DNA from: an uncultured Bacteroidales bacterium
GTDB taxonomy: Bacteria > Bacteroidota > Bacteroidia > Bacteroidales > P3
NCBI GenBank assembly: GCA_900316235.1
Contig: ONCC01000004.1
Span: forward strand, 62,001-126,000
Length of the DNA: 64,000 bases
Reading direction: 5' to 3'
Positions 64,000 through 64,000 of this stretch are shown piece after piece; positions within the stretch are counted from its first letter, which is position 1, and each line of letters opens with the position of its first letter. The translations under genes were made by a program, and so were the position numbers. A model generated the notes under the pieces. The model was not told the DNA's origin, ran no database searches, and saw only the letters and a program-made list of their open reading frames with translations.

Positions 64000-64000
64000 T

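Overview
The window looks like a chromosome segment of a Bacteroidales bacterium (phylum Bacteroidota). Evidence: promoters of the TTTG-N19-TAnnTTTG type, fimbrillin-like lipoproteins, BatA-type and DUF4421/DUF4159 proteins, two proteins with type IX secretion C-terminal domains, a DUF4248 protein and A-rich leaders. Genus cannot be fixed from this sequence.

Region 1 (1-38.0 kb) is mostly housekeeping and envelope genes: a lipoprotein, aroE, nth, a BatA-like protein with an ABC exporter pair, surface-repeat proteins, mnmA-rsmE-DUF4159, recJ, an amino-acid ABC transporter with a permease/binding-protein fusion, two tRNA-Leu genes, a 1517-residue exported protein, prfA, a flippase, DUF4421 and a patatin-barrel protein. 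It is dotted with broken genes: carbon starvation protein, arabinofuranosidase, transposase and flavodoxin fragments at 21.3-23.2 kb next to tRNA-Leu; a truncated gene behind prfA; and an EF-G-like gene with an internal deletion and frameshift. It also carries several small-repeat families: four large CTACC/GGTAG palindromes, a 23-bp tandem array, 9-bp and 7-bp repeats inside signal peptides, and a perfect palindrome inside rsmE.

Region 2 (38.5-58.6 kb) has two paralogous four-gene ECF sigma operons (38.6-40.8 and 49.1-51.2 kb), each behind a matching candidate sigma-dependent promoter. They bracket an AT-rich block with two known anti-phage systems, Kiwa (kwaA-kwaB) and RADAR (rdrA-rdrB). 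The second sigma operon continues into two type IX cargo proteins of 655 and 1764 residues.

Region 3 (58.6-64 kb) is AT-rich and looks like a second defence cluster: a TIR protein with a C-terminal deoxyribosyltransferase-like domain overlapping a stand-alone homologue of that domain; a DUF4248 protein; a HEPN/MNT toxin-antitoxin pair; an AbiH-family protein; and a 405-residue protein that looks like a proteasome-type Ntn hydrolase with Thr next to the initiator Met, followed closely by a 64-residue protein. The TIR/deoxyribosyltransferase pair and the Ntn-hydrolase pair are the best candidates for undescribed systems.
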